Part shown: piece by piece, positions 21,633-32,499 of the stretch
How the letters are laid out: each line of letters begins with the position of its first letter
How positions within the stretch are numbered: position 1 is the first letter of the stretch
Notes under the pieces: model-generated
Seen by the model: only the letters and a program-made list of their open reading frames with translations
What the model was told of the DNA's origin: nothing
Databases searched by the model: none
Program-made: the position numbers and the translations under genes
Assembly (NCBI GenBank): GCA_051710585.1
Contig: JBPESP010000001.1
Coordinates: forward strand, 620,001-684,000
Origin: JBPESP01 sp051710585
GTDB taxonomy: Bacteria; Pseudomonadota; Gammaproteobacteria; Enterobacterales; Enterobacteriaceae
Length of the DNA: 64,000 bases
Direction: 5' to 3'

Positions 21633-21650
21633 CTTTAGCTAAAGCTAAAG
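21633..21650. terminator. Short hairpin after argS
   Basis: CTTTAGC (21633-21639) pairs with GCTAAAG (21644-21650) across a TAAA loop. It lies between the convergent ends of argS and murJ. There is no T-run, so terminator function is uncertain. Confidence 0.35.
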
Positions 21651-21833
21651 CCACTGTTCCAGTTGATATGGGTCAGCTTTTTTCTATATTAACCTTTATA
21701 ACTTTTCAGAACCTCTCAAGTTATATGATTGTAATATAATAAAGTTTTATGGTTTAGAATAGTATGCTTCATACTGAAGCCTACTAGGCAGAGTTTATTA
21801 ACTTGAATAAATTGAGAGCTAGTAATCCTGCAC

Positions 21834-23360
21834 CTATTGCGCAAAGTGATGTAGTCGAAATCCCACTAGCCATAATGTAGCTAAATAGACTATCCCGCCC
21901 ATTGTAAGCACGCCCATCAGCCGCAGTAGCCGCCAGGGCATGCCACCTTGCGACCAGTCAGGCATAATCATTAGCAGCGCAATAAGAGCTGTCGCCATAA
22001 TAATGACCGACAGAAAAAGCCGGCAGAAAAAAATGACCCATCCTGGCTGCGGGTTAAACAGCTTTTGCCGCCGTAATTGCCAATACAAGAGCGCGGCGTT
22101 AAGACAGGCAGCTAGGCCGATGGATAATGATAAACCGGCATGCTTTAATGGACCAATAAAGGTTAGGTTCATTAATTGTGTTATCAGAAGAGTAATTATT
22201 GCCACGCGTACTGGTGTTTTGATGTCCTGACGGGAGTAAAACCCGGGCGCAAGCACCTTGACCAAAATTAGACCGACCAGTCCCATAGAATGGGCTATCA
22301 GCGCCTGTTGCGTCATCAAAGCATCAAAGGCGGAGAACGTGCCGTACTGGAATAGCGTCACAGTTAATGGATGCGCCAGGATCCCTAGCGCTACGGCGCT
22401 AGGGAGAGCCAGTATAAAGCATAAGCGTAACCCCCAGTCCAATAGACGGGAGTATTCATCATGATTTCTTTGGGTAAAGGTACGCGATAGTGAAGGCAAC
22501 AAGATAGTCGCTAATGCCGCGCCAAATACCCCGGAAGGGAACTCCATCAGGCGGTCGGCATAATACATCCATGACACTGAGCCGGAAACCAGAAAAGAGG
22601 CAAAAATGGTATTAATGATAAAGGAGATTGGGCTAACGGACACACCGAGAATGGCCGGTGCCATTTGCCGCAGAACACGCCAAACACCGGCGTTACGGAA
22701 CTGTATTCTGGGCAACACTAGCATACCGATTTCCTGTAAGTGCGGCAGCTGATAACCTAGTTGCAGGATACCACCGGCTACCACAGCCCAGGCTAGTGCC
22801 ATAACGGGCGGATGGAATAGCGGCGATGCTAACAGCGCGAAAACTATCATACTAATATTGAGCAATGTTGGCGTAAACGCCGGTACTGAGAAGCGATTCC
22901 AGGTATTAAGGACTGCCCCCATCAGAGAGGTGAGGGAAATAAGCAAAATATAGGGAAACGTGATACGTAATAATGCTGTGCTCAAGGCAAATTTCTCTGG
23001 TGTATCGCTAAACCCTGATGCGGTAATCATTATTACCCAGGGCGCTGCTAGTATACCAGCCATACTAACTAACGCTAGTACTAGCGTAAGCAAGCCTGCG
23101 ATATAGGCAACGAATACGCGTGTCGCTGCATCCCCCTGCTGGTTCTTGTACTCTGTTAGAATAGGAACAAAGGCTTGCGAAAAGGCCCCTTCAGCAAAGA
23201 TACGCCGTAATAGATTGGGAATTTTAAAAGCAACAAAAAAAGCGTCACTTGCCATACCTGCGCCAAATACTCGAGCGACGATGGTATCGCGGATAAACCC
23301 AAAAACGCGGGAAAAAAGTGTCATGGAGCTAACCTTTGCCAGCGATTTCAATAAATTCAT
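21834..23360 (-). CDS. murJ: Lipid II flippase MurJ
   Basis: This 508-residue MOP-superfamily membrane protein (E. coli 511) moves lipid II across the inner membrane for peptidoglycan synthesis. About fourteen hydrophobic segments are visible. Charged residues needed in E. coli are kept: Arg in SRVFGFIRD (near 18 and 24), Asp in ASDAFF (near 39), Arg/Glu in LLRRIFAEGAF (52-57), and Arg and Glu in YYADRLMEFP (near 270). It starts at ATG 23360 (MNLLKSLAKVSSM). In E. coli mviM lies directly upstream; here mviM and rimJ are remnants. With mrcB and mepM kept in this window, the cell evidently still builds a murein wall. Confidence 0.98.
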   Translation of the reverse strand: MNLLKSLAKVSSMTLFSRVFGFIRDTIVARVFGAGMASDAFFVAFKIPNLLRRIFAEGAFSQAFVPILTEYKNQQGDAATRVFVAYIAGLLTLVLALVSMAGILAAPWVIMITASGFSDTPEKFALSTALLRITFPYILLISLTSLMGAVLNTWNRFSVPAFTPTLLNISMIVFALLASPLFHPPVMALAWAVVAGGILQLGYQLPHLQEIGMLVLPRIQFRNAGVWRVLRQMAPAILGVSVSPISFIINTIFASFLVSGSVSWMYYADRLMEFPSGVFGAALATILLPSLSRTFTQRNHDEYSRLLDWGLRLCFILALPSAVALGILAHPLTVTLFQYGTFSAFDALMTQQALIAHSMGLVGLILVKVLAPGFYSRQDIKTPVRVAIITLLITQLMNLTFIGPLKHAGLSLSIGLAACLNAALLYWQLRRQKLFNPQPGWVIFFCRLFLSVIIMATALIALLMIMPDWSQGGMPWRLLRLMGVLTMGGIVYLATLWLVGFRLHHFAQ

Positions 23361-23459
23361 GGTGCTAATTTTCTGCTCCGCTTGGACGTCTTCAACCGGA
23401 AGGTTGGTGCGCTATCTAGTAAATATTGAGTTTTATAGATGTATTATCTAGGCTACCTT

Positions 23460-24380
23460 AGCCAGAGAAAAATACTACTATCTGTTATTGCCGCTGCTAC
23501 CGCGGCAGGTATGAGGCGATCTCTTATTATTACTCCGATAAGACCCCTGGGTCGAGGCGATAATAGACCAACAACTACTGCAGTTGAGATTTAAATTTGG
23601 TATATTGTAAGCTTAGCATCATACGAGCTAAGCTCGGGTCTTTTTCTGAAGCTCTATGTGTAGGTGTTTAGCTCACATGTTATTAACATTCGCTCAATTT
23701 ATTACTACATAGTTTATAAATTGCTCTACTGCGCTAGTAAATTTGCATTAGATTAAAATTGCTTGTCAGGCGGAGATCGATAGATCTCTAAGGTGTCCTT
23801 GCGTTTTCATTAGAAAACGACGCATCTCTTTAAATTTAATAAAAAGCACTGCGAGTGATAATGGTAATGATTTTTGCTAACTGGCTATTTGAGGTTGCAT
23901 ACCAGCAGTAAATAAGTAATTGCTGCAGCTAAAGTGTGCTAGGAGTATACAACAGCCATCAATCACACTGGTTTACACTAGAAACATCGGGCACTAGCGG
24001 CTTCTCCCTTTACTAGTCAAACGTTGTACCTACCATCTAAAGATAATTATCTAGCAAATATAGAACGCGTTTATCCTCCGGCACTGTCATTGCGATATTT
24101 GTTTATGCGTAGAGAAGAGTGCACTGCATCTCTCTATTGGAGATGCTGGTTATAGAGGCGCGAAACGTGATTTTATCCTACCATTAAGATTCTGTAATGC
24201 CGACCAGCTAAAACGTCAATAGCTATGCTATTTGGATCTGCTCTTTATTTCTTTAAGGCGCCAACCCAAATTCAACAACCCTACTGCCCCAATGGGCAGA
24301 GTAACTTAACAGTAGCCAAAGATACTTTCTGCGCAATATCCGCGAAAGCTGATAGATACCAATATCTAATGATTATATTC
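23460..24380 (-). pseudogene. mviM: Putative oxidoreductase MviM remnant
   Basis: Reverse reading near 24270-24345 gives ADIAQKVSLATVKLL, then GCWIWVGALKK. This resembles the MviM N-terminal Rossmann region (GGIAQKAWLPVLAAAS, LQGAWSP). A weak LMVG match lies near 24030. The gene sits directly upstream of murJ, as in E. coli. The rest is unreadable. Confidence 0.58.
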
Positions 24381-24469
24381 TTCCCTTGAAGCATCAAGGT
24401 CTAGGTGCTTATCCGTTGTAGATGAGCACATAAAAGACGATCACACGTCCTGCCTATTGACTAATAAAT

Positions 24470-25010
24470 AATTTTTTTTGGGTATCCTTGACGTATAACT
24501 TGACGTATAAAATTAAGACCATGATAGTCAACTGCTATTATCATGATTACATAGCATATAGTTTGCTTATTAATATCATGTATATGCTACCTTAACCCCA
24601 TATAACGGAACGCGGCCTGTCTGCAGCGCTTTAAATATTAATCCTTACCTTGCCAGATTTCCCCTGATGAATAACTGATAAAATACGCATGAAATAAACC
24701 ACGCAATACATTACTAATTTTTTTTACGTGGCGGGTTTCCATTTTAGTGAAACGATCAGGATAAATAATATATGCAATCTGGTGATATATTTTGTTAATT
24801 ATCCTCAACCCTCCTGCCAAATGGAGAAAGAAGAATTATTTTCGTCATAAAGTAGCTTCTAAGGTTTGAGGTAATTTTGATTACCTGCATAATACTTTGC
24901 TAAAAACTAATCTTTTTTCATTTTACAGACGGATAACTAGCTGATCAGTGATCAGTCGAACTCTTGGCGACGTTAGGAGATAAGTAAACATCTTGCCTCT
25001 GCCTTCCCAT
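24470..25010 (-). pseudogene. rimJ: Ribosomal protein S5 N-acetyltransferase remnant
   Basis: Reverse reading at about 24840-24910 gives LAKYYAGNQNYLKP, matching RimJ LADYYAENRHFLKP, then LYDEN after a stop. The open frame 24638-24820 gives ISNVLRGLFHAYFISYS and IWQGKD, matching FSNVVRGSFHACYLGYS and KWQGKG (the acetyl-CoA-binding turn). At least three frame changes separate the pieces. In E. coli rimJ is divergent from mdtH, as here. Confidence 0.9.
24487..24510. repeat. Tandem duplication, 12 bp x 2
   Basis: CTTGACGTATAA occurs twice head to tail with no mismatch, within the 3' part of the rimJ remnant. Confidence 0.97.
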
Positions 25011-25275
25011 TTCATCTATTCTTATTGGTATACAGGTCAATTTTAAAGCAGTAATAACCACTGATTCAATCAGTTAAGAGTCTTATGCCACGTTTTATTC
25101 CGCTAGAGGGGCTGCACTACTTATAAAGTAATATAATAGTAATTATAAAGAAATGTACTATATTTTAATTCTTCGCTATTAAAATATCAGTCCTAAGCAT
25201 ACCACACTATCGCTCAACAAATATTCCGGTCAGAATAGGTTGTCCTTATAGCCTATATTGCATTTATGGTGGAGC

Positions 25276-26445
25276 ATGTCGTCGGTCTCACAAGCTCGGA
25301 GCTTGGGTAAATATTTTCTTTTAATGGATAATATGCTGGTAGTAATGGGTTTTTATGTTGTCTTCCCGCTTATTTCCATCCGTTTTGTTGATCAACTTGG
25401 CTGGGCTGCACTGTTAGTGGGTATTGCGCTGGGCCTGAGACAATTTATCCAGCAGGGACTTGGGATTTTTAGTGGCGCCTTCGCCGATAAACTGGGAGCG
25501 AAGCCGATGATTATCGGCGGTATGCTGATACGTGCCTTAGGTTTTATCTTGATGGGGATTGCCGATGAACCCTGGCTTCTATGGATTTCCTGTGCGCTTT
25601 CTGCACTCGGGGGTACCTTGTTCGATCCCCCCAGAACGGTGTTAGTCATCAAATTGACGCGACCGTGGGAACGTGGCCGCTTTTATTCACTATTAATGAT
25701 GCAGGATAGTGCCTGCGCTGTTATCGGAGCATTGCTTGGTAGTTGGCTACTGCAGTATGATTTTAAACTGGTCTGCTTTGCCGGCGCAGTGCTGTTTGTT
25801 TTTGCCGCTATCTTCAACGCCTTGTTGCTACCGAGTTATCGCATTTCCACTATGCGGGGGTCTATGTTAGAAGGGATCCGCCGGGTGCTACGTGATCAAC
25901 GTTTTGTCACCTACGTATTGACTTTGACTGGTTATTATATGCTATCAGTTCAGGTGATGTTAATGCTGCCAATTCGACTTAATGAGGTCGCCGGACAGGC
26001 GTCGGTGGTAAAATGGATGTACGCTATTGAAGCAGTACTGTCACTGTTGTTACTCTACCCCATTGCCCGTTGGAGTGAAAAGCGCTTTAGGTTAGAAACC
26101 CGGTTTATGGCGGGACTGATTGTTATGCTTTTGAGCTTGTTTCCCATTGGTTTAATTGAAGATCTGTATGCCCTGTTTATGCTAATTGGTCTGTTTTATA
26201 TTGGTTCAATTATTGCTGAACCCGCGCGTGAAACGCTGGGCGCCTCACTGGCGGATAGCCGCGCCCGCGGAAGCTATATGGGATTTAGTCGTCTAGGTCT
26301 GGCTTTGGGCGGGGCTATCGGCTATAGTGGTGGTGGCTGGCTGTATGATGTCGGCAACCGGTTAGAGATCCCTCAACTTCCGTGGTTTATGCTGGGGGTA
26401 ATAGGCTTTATCACATTGCTGGGCTTATATCATCAATTTCAGTAG
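25276..26445 (+). CDS. mdtH: MFS multidrug efflux transporter MdtH
   Basis: A twelve-helix major facilitator protein matching E. coli MdtH throughout. The best start is ATG 25276 (MSSVSQARSLGKYF, E. coli MSRVSQARNLGKYF). GGTGGAG lies just before it, with very short spacing. An upstream in-frame TTG at 25258 adds six residues without homology. The MFS signature after helix 2 is ADKLGAKPM, and the FDPPRT and EPARETLGASLADSRARGSY segments are kept. The product is 389 residues against 402 in E. coli, because it stops at LYHQFQ and lacks the basic C-terminal tail. Drug efflux is not an obvious need for a host-restricted symbiont, so retention is curious. Confidence 0.95.
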   Translation: MSSVSQARSLGKYFLLMDNMLVVMGFYVVFPLISIRFVDQLGWAALLVGIALGLRQFIQQGLGIFSGAFADKLGAKPMIIGGMLIRALGFILMGIADEPWLLWISCALSALGGTLFDPPRTVLVIKLTRPWERGRFYSLLMMQDSACAVIGALLGSWLLQYDFKLVCFAGAVLFVFAAIFNALLLPSYRISTMRGSMLEGIRRVLRDQRFVTYVLTLTGYYMLSVQVMLMLPIRLNEVAGQASVVKWMYAIEAVLSLLLLYPIARWSEKRFRLETRFMAGLIVMLLSLFPIGLIEDLYALFMLIGLFYIGSIIAEPARETLGASLADSRARGSYMGFSRLGLALGGAIGYSGGGWLYDVGNRLEIPQLPWFMLGVIGFITLLGLYHQFQ

Positions 26446-26650
26446 CGGCTCATCAGGCCTGCGATTCTTAATAGCTGCTGTGAAAGCTCCTATATGGAAC
26501 CACTCTCTATCTTGACGAGCCTGTGCTGTCTAAGCTCGAGTTGCGGTTAATCCTTAGCATAAATATACTCATACTTTTACTTGCAAAGTATACCTTATCA
26601 GTGCAATAGGTGCCGATATGATACACCGTGGTATAGATATAGATACTATG

Positions 26651-27310
26651 AAATTGATCATGTATAAATACTACTTTTCGCATCAAAGCATGCATGTTTT
26701 TTAGCCTTAAAAGCATTCCCCATTGTGCTGGAAATATTAGGGAATAACGATAATAGAATCTCCTATCGCGATAGTAAGTTAGAAAACAGTATTGATTATT
26801 ATAATAAAACGGCAGTTTTATACTCAAAAGTACGGATATCGTGCATTACATCATCCTGCCGAACTGGCACCCGCTGTTAACCGGTTCAACCTAACCTGTC
26901 ATTGAGAAATGACTGAAAGACATGAGCGGTACCGAGCGATTTCTGTTTCAGCAGACGTTCCTGGGGAGTTATCCCTATAAGAATTTAGCATTAGCATATA
27001 GTAGACTCCACTAGAGTATTTTTTTCAAAAAAAAGAAACAGGTTAGCATGGGGAATTTACACAAATTTCGGAGTATACGCTGGGTTTTGTAAAAACAGAT
27101 AGAAGTTTTTCTGTGTGATTTTTTATTCGTTCATAAAATAGCTAATGCTTCTTGTATAATAGCTAATTCTTTAAAGACGATATCTACTTGTTTCCTAACT
27201 TGTTAGGTGGTAATTATTTCTGAACTTGAATAACTGTAATTTAAATAGCTTTAAAACAAGGGCGCCAAGACAGACTGCGGGAATGGTGGATCTCTATCTC
27301 ACAACTAAGG
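26651..27310 (+). pseudogene. grxB: Glutaredoxin 2 remnant
   Basis: ATG near 26650 begins MKLIMYKYYF, like GrxB MKLYIYDHCPYC, but the catalytic CPYC is lost. A frame change gives ACFLALKAFPIVLEIL (ARMIFGLKNIPVELHVL). HYIILPNWHPLLTGS and PVIEKWLKDM-like codons follow at 26847-26905 (HYVDKLDGKPLLTGK, AIEEWLRKV). The order rimJ-mdtH-grxB is that of E. coli. Confidence 0.78.
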
Positions 27311-27990
27311 GGCATGAGAGTTTTGCGAGACTGTGTCTCTCTCAAAAAGCCTAAGAAGTTAGCGTCTTAAAGACGTAACGTTTTTCTGTGCCTTATTCCA
27401 GTCGTATTGCTTGACCTTGTTGTTTTACTCTCTACAGCTCTGTACGTTTAGCTTGTATTTCAGGCGGACTGGTATGTGGTAAATACCATAAGAGCAGCTA
27501 GTGATACTTGGCAGTCTTGCCGATCTACGATAATATAAATTGTGTATACTCAAGAGAGTTGCAGCGAACTGAAGGGTTAAAGGGCGGTGGTCATTAGTTC
27601 GGCTTCTGAAGGTATAATCCGATGTGTTAGCGGCGAGATTAGGCGTATATTCCTAATAAATAGCTATTGGATAATAAAAGGTAACTATTTAAAAATCAAA
27701 GAGGTATCTTTGGTATACGAATGGTCCTTTACACCCATGAGTTAAACCCTTTTCTTAATGAGCGTACATTCCATATCTGGTGACTGGAGCCTATCACTAG
27801 CAGAAAATGTTAGTATTCTGTAGTAGATTTAGAATGTGGCGGTATGCCATTCAGAAGCACGGAAAGGCTTTTTTTCCTAATTTAATAATGGAAGAAAGTG
27901 AGACTTATTGATATGCTTTATGTAGAATATCACCAGGTTTCCCCTCTAGAGTATTGAGTATATTACTGGTATCCCGCTTTGGTGAGTCTG

Positions 27991-28017
27991 ATAGACCTCC
28001 TTGAGAAGGAGGTCTAT
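27991..28017. repeat. Perfect 12-bp stem, 3-base loop
   Basis: ATAGACCTCCTT pairs exactly with AAGGAGGTCTAT across GAG. The next base begins a second perfect hairpin. Confidence 0.97.
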
Positions 28018-28042
28018 GGGTATAAGCACAGCGCTTATACCC
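28018..28042. repeat. Perfect 10-bp stem, 5-base loop, abutting the previous hairpin
   Basis: GGGTATAAGC pairs exactly with GCTTATACCC across ACAGC. Two perfect hairpins in 52 contiguous bases are unlikely by chance. Confidence 0.97.
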
Positions 28043-28805
28043 TAACTGCTCTGCTGAAAGCAACAGTAAATTGATAACACTAATCAAAAAATAAAGAGCG
28101 GATGCAAATTGCTCTACAGTAAAGCCCTTATTGGCTGAGAAAGGGGTATTAAAAAAAATCTAACGCCGGGTGAAAATTGCGCAAGATATTTAGGGTGGAA
28201 GAGAGACGCACCAGCATCGTGTAGCTGGGTTTAAATTGTTAATAACTAGTATTTTTTTGATGAGCTAATTGAGCTAAATCTCCAGATGGACGGCTTTTAC
28301 CTCCAGATCGCGCTTATTTTATAACATGTAATAGAGTTTACAATGGCAATGTTGATAATGTGATTTTCTTGGCCTTGAGACAGAGTACAGTGATCCATAG
28401 GAATAATGTAAGTTATGTATAGTGTACATCTAGCTAAGATGACACTAGACTTTATTAGTACCACGTACGATTTTGGTGTTTTAGTATGATTTTACGTAAA
28501 ATATATAGTGAAATTACGGTTCTAAAGAGTGTGTATACTCCAAAATACAAATAAAAAGGGGGGATCATCCTATAATTGAATTAATCTTGGCTTTATACCT
28601 ACCACCAAAGTGGTATTGCAAGCTATGTGTGCGTTCGGTTGAATCTATGTAAAACGGCAATGGCTCTATCTATGGAGCGGATTCTGGAGCATGTCTAAGG
28701 GCTTACTAGCCTAATAATAATTGCTCCTATTTGAGCAGTTATTAAAAAAATCAGGCAGATTATGTCACTGTTGACATAAAACGCTAGGGTAATTTTAAGT
28801 AAAAA

Positions 28806-28849
28806 AATTATATAAAGGTGAATAGAGGATCATTCACCTTTATATAATT
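28806..28849. repeat. Perfect 18-bp inverted repeat, 8-base loop
   Basis: AATTATATAAAGGTGAAT (28806-28823) pairs exactly with 28832-28849 across AGAGGATC. It joins the palindrome at 28848-28867. Confidence 0.97.
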
Positions 28850-28867
28850 ATATTGATATCAATATAA
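28848..28867. repeat. Perfect 20-bp palindrome
   Basis: TTATATTGATATCAATATAA equals its reverse complement. It immediately follows the 18-bp inverted repeat. Confidence 0.97.
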
Positions 28868-29076
28868 AAAATAAAATTAATATTTTGTTCATAAAAATCT
28901 CACCTAGAGTAGATTTTTAAAATAAAAGGAACCTAAATTTGTTCATGATACACTTTATAATGCATTATCGTACTGGGCTTTTTCAAAGCTATCATGCCCA
29001 CTTATCTTAGATTAAGAATACAGTGCCCGGCAGAGTTATTAGTAGAATACCAAAGATGTATTGATACCTGATACCC

Positions 29077-29340
29077 ATGGTGAAGCTTATTAATAAGGAG
29101 CACGTTGGCGCGACGGTACTTACTGAATTTAGCCATCGAAGCGCTGAGAATAATACTCTGCTACCTGGCGAAGGAAAAGTTTTTCCTAATCTGTTAGGGG
29201 AGGGTGATGAAAAGCCATCACTACTGGATATGAGTTCAAAGATATGGTATCCTGCTTATAGATGTGAAAGCTGCTTTGACGCTGCTCGATATACCAGACA
29301 GAGTGATACAGTTGGCAGACAGACACGATGCACAAACTAA
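29077..29340 (+). pseudogene. Unidentified coding-like fragment
   Basis: An 87-codon open frame with near-average GC inside decayed DNA. It includes LTEFSHRSAENNTLLPGEGK and LLGEGDEKPSLLDMS and ends in a Cys/Arg-rich tail. There is no good ribosome binding site, and I do not recognise the family. It is probably a piece of a longer dead gene. Confidence 0.3.
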
Positions 29341-32262
29341 AAAAATAATAACCTAGAAACGACGCTTGAAAGGTGCCATGGTGTCAATTTTTTAACTATG
29401 GTAATTGATCAGGAATCATCCAATACGATTAATGTCTATGAACGCATCTGAATGATGTTCTAACAGCTAACCATGATGTTGTTAAGCAGTTTTAGACCCT
29501 GGAATAGTCGTATTCAACCTATTTATATTTTAGCCTGGTCAGAAAAGATAGCTAATTTCATGTTCAGTAAACGGAGAATAAAAAACTTTTTCCACTAACG
29601 ATAACGTGATTCCAATCTTCAAGTTTTACGCACTATGGCTAAAAATGGGAGCCTCCTAATATAGGAATTTTGGATTTCTATTATAGCGGTAACTTAGGCG
29701 CCGCTGGCTATTATCATGTTAAGTGTATCGGTAGCTGCCAAGGGGGGGGGTCGAGAGGACATACTTCTGAGAAAAGGTGTAGAATTCTCTGACTAAAAAC
29801 TAGTATATGTACGGAGTCTCTCTGGTTGCGATAGAACTGTTGAGAAGTCACTTATATTCATTTGCAGTTTCCTCTGTGCTGGACTAAAAAAATCAGCACT
29901 AAACTCCGATAGTAAGTAAATACGTTGATATTGTAGTGCCACTAGTGAGGCAATAGCTTGTTGCAAAGGCTAGTACGATTAAGTTAAAAATATTAACAGT
30001 TGCTCTATTTTAGGTGAGAGTATACTGGCCTAGGGTAAAATCGTGTACGGTCTGAAGACAGATATACTTGTCGCAGTTAGGCGAAAATACGAACCTGAAC
30101 AATCAAGAAGGTGTATTTTATATCCGCAAGCTGATGGTGAAGACTAAGCTTAATCTATTTTTTTATCATCACCATGGTTACGTTAGATTTGTAGTATTAC
30201 AAGATAGCTCAATGGGTAAGGATTAAAGAGTGAACAAGACGGTTTTAACGATATTTTAAATAATGAATCGCTGTTTAAACGGCGGGTGAATATAGTCATT
30301 ATAATACCCTATTGCCCTTGCTATGCAGGGATGGCTTCTGGTTATTTGATGCACTGCCGAACAACAAACGTTTGATTTCTAGGTCCTACCCGGTAAAAAG
30401 TGCATCAGACATGGATAATATGTTTCTGTATAACAGCCTGACTTTTTGCACTGCAGATAAAACACTATGGTGATATGGTTCTACTTATTGTAGCGTAGCT
30501 GTGCGTACCAGCTATAGGATCGTGATTGTTATAAAAAATACTTACTGGTTTTATAAAGGAGGAGGTGGTGGCTAGGAAGGAAGCTACAAGGTAGCCCTAT
30601 TGCACTAATAATAGGGTCATTACTATAATAATGGTAGTATAAAAATTCCGTGAGATGGAATGATTATCAGCTCATTTAGGAGCATTATCAGATAATCCGC
30701 TGAAAAGTGTGTTAGTTTTGAGTTACCAGTCCTATCAACCTCAGAGACATCTAAAACCTTTTGAGTTGTCTGATGATCTGATTAATATTTAGGATAAGAT
30801 GCGGTCACGGTTCGTAATACATAACCACCCAATTAGTTATTCTCTACGCCCGCATCACTTCTTCCGCCTATCGTTTATCTCAAACTAACGTCATTAACGC
30901 ACTAACTAATTAACAATTAGACCGGCGATTACACCGGTATCCGCATCACTGAACTGTATCATGTGCGGTCTATTTATGTCTGATGATCTATTTTTGGGCA
31001 GTACTGAGCTTAATCGCAGCTATGTAAATTGATATCGTACGGCAATAATAGCAATTTGCAGCCTTTACCCACCTTGTGTAAAGGCTATTTAAAAGGAATA
31101 TTGCTATCTATGTAGTATACACAGTACCATATCCAATACTGAAATTTCTGCCGTGCTTTTGGGGCTTGAAGTAGCAGTACTTGTAGATAGTGCGTGCGCT
31201 AGGCTAAATATTCTTGGAGATAACCGTGCATAATTATCTAGTGATATATGCCTGCAAATGCAAAATGAAGTATGTTTGATCGCTAATTTTGTGAAAAAAC
31301 ATTAATCTATTATAGTTGCCTATAACAGTCAACTTTACCCTATATATTGCTAGATCTACCGGATAAATACACTGAGAGGTAGTACTACTGATTTTCCAGT
31401 TACTTTTTGATATAAATGTCACTATATACCCGTATAGGTGACACGGCATAAGGCTGAATCCACTAACTGCATTCCTAATGTTGTCTACTAGAAGTTATAT
31501 GTCTTTGCTGGTGGCGTCATAAAGCTTGTATTTACCTAACTGTGTATGGTAGGCCTATCCTATATTGGATGTAGTGATAGTCACTCAATAACACTCTTTT
31601 GTAGTTGAAGACGTTTAAGGTGGTGGAGTGTGTTACTTTGACAAGATATACCGGTCACCGCGAAAGATTACCTTCCTACTTGAAATGGTGAAAACCAAGA
31701 TTATAGAGCCCGCGGCTCAACATGAGGAATCTCACTCTTGGTGCAGCGTGCAGATAGATTACGATCATGCTTAGTTGCTATTTAACTATCCTGCCCCGGT
31801 AAGATCTGGTGGTTAGAATGCATCTGGTGCGCTGATATCTAAAGTGCGTGGTATATGAACTACTATTTTTTGCTTGCTTCAGTTTTAATGTAATACTGGC
31901 GGTAAATAAATAGACCGTACAAGTAGATACATGTCAACACTATCACCTCTTTCCTTACCATTGGGCACTATTTGGCAATTGGGAACAGGATGTCTCGACT
32001 CTATCGCTCTGATACTAGTATGATGTACAGGAGAGTCATTAGTATATTCCTGTTCAGGAATAACACTCCTTCGAGCGTATTTGGGCACTGGAGATTATTT
32101 AGTTAAGTGGTTCTAGCCTACCTCTTTCGTCTCTACGACGCTCGATAGGAGGGAGAAGCTATTGATATTTTAATAGAACCTGATTGAAGAGCTTTTGAAA
32201 GATATTAAATTATACATACCTAGGGTTGGTTTAACATAGGGGAGAACCCTCCTAATATATAG

Positions 32263-32499
32263 GACATTATCGCACAGTTTGATAGAAATGGTGGGCTATG
32301 CCATGGCAATAATACTGTCAATATTGTTAAGTGGCCTTTGGTTGATCGTCCAGTGTCTGAAGCCTATATAAGTGGAGAAGCAACTATAAATACTTATGCC
32401 GAGCAGAAAACTATTTTCGCTACCACCGGGATGCAGCCTAACTCAGTAAAACATAACAAGCTGGATGACCTCATACAGAGCCAGCTTAAGCAAAAATGA
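32263..32499 (+). pseudogene. Unidentified C-terminal coding fragment
   Basis: An open frame of 78 codons without an ATG near its start, ending KLDDLIQSQLKQK and stop. It contains NTVNIVKWPLVDRPVSEAYI and TYAEQKTIFATTGMQPNSV. Codon choice and composition look like real coding sequence. It may be the 3' end of a long dead gene running rightward. Family not recognised. Confidence 0.35.

Noticed and set aside
25258..25275. TTG start giving mdtH six extra residues
   Set aside because: The extra residues have no homology, whereas ATG 25276 matches the E. coli N-terminus.
26507..26827. 106-codon reverse open frame next to mdtH
   Set aside because: It is antisense to the grxB remnant, AT-rich and without a recognisable product.
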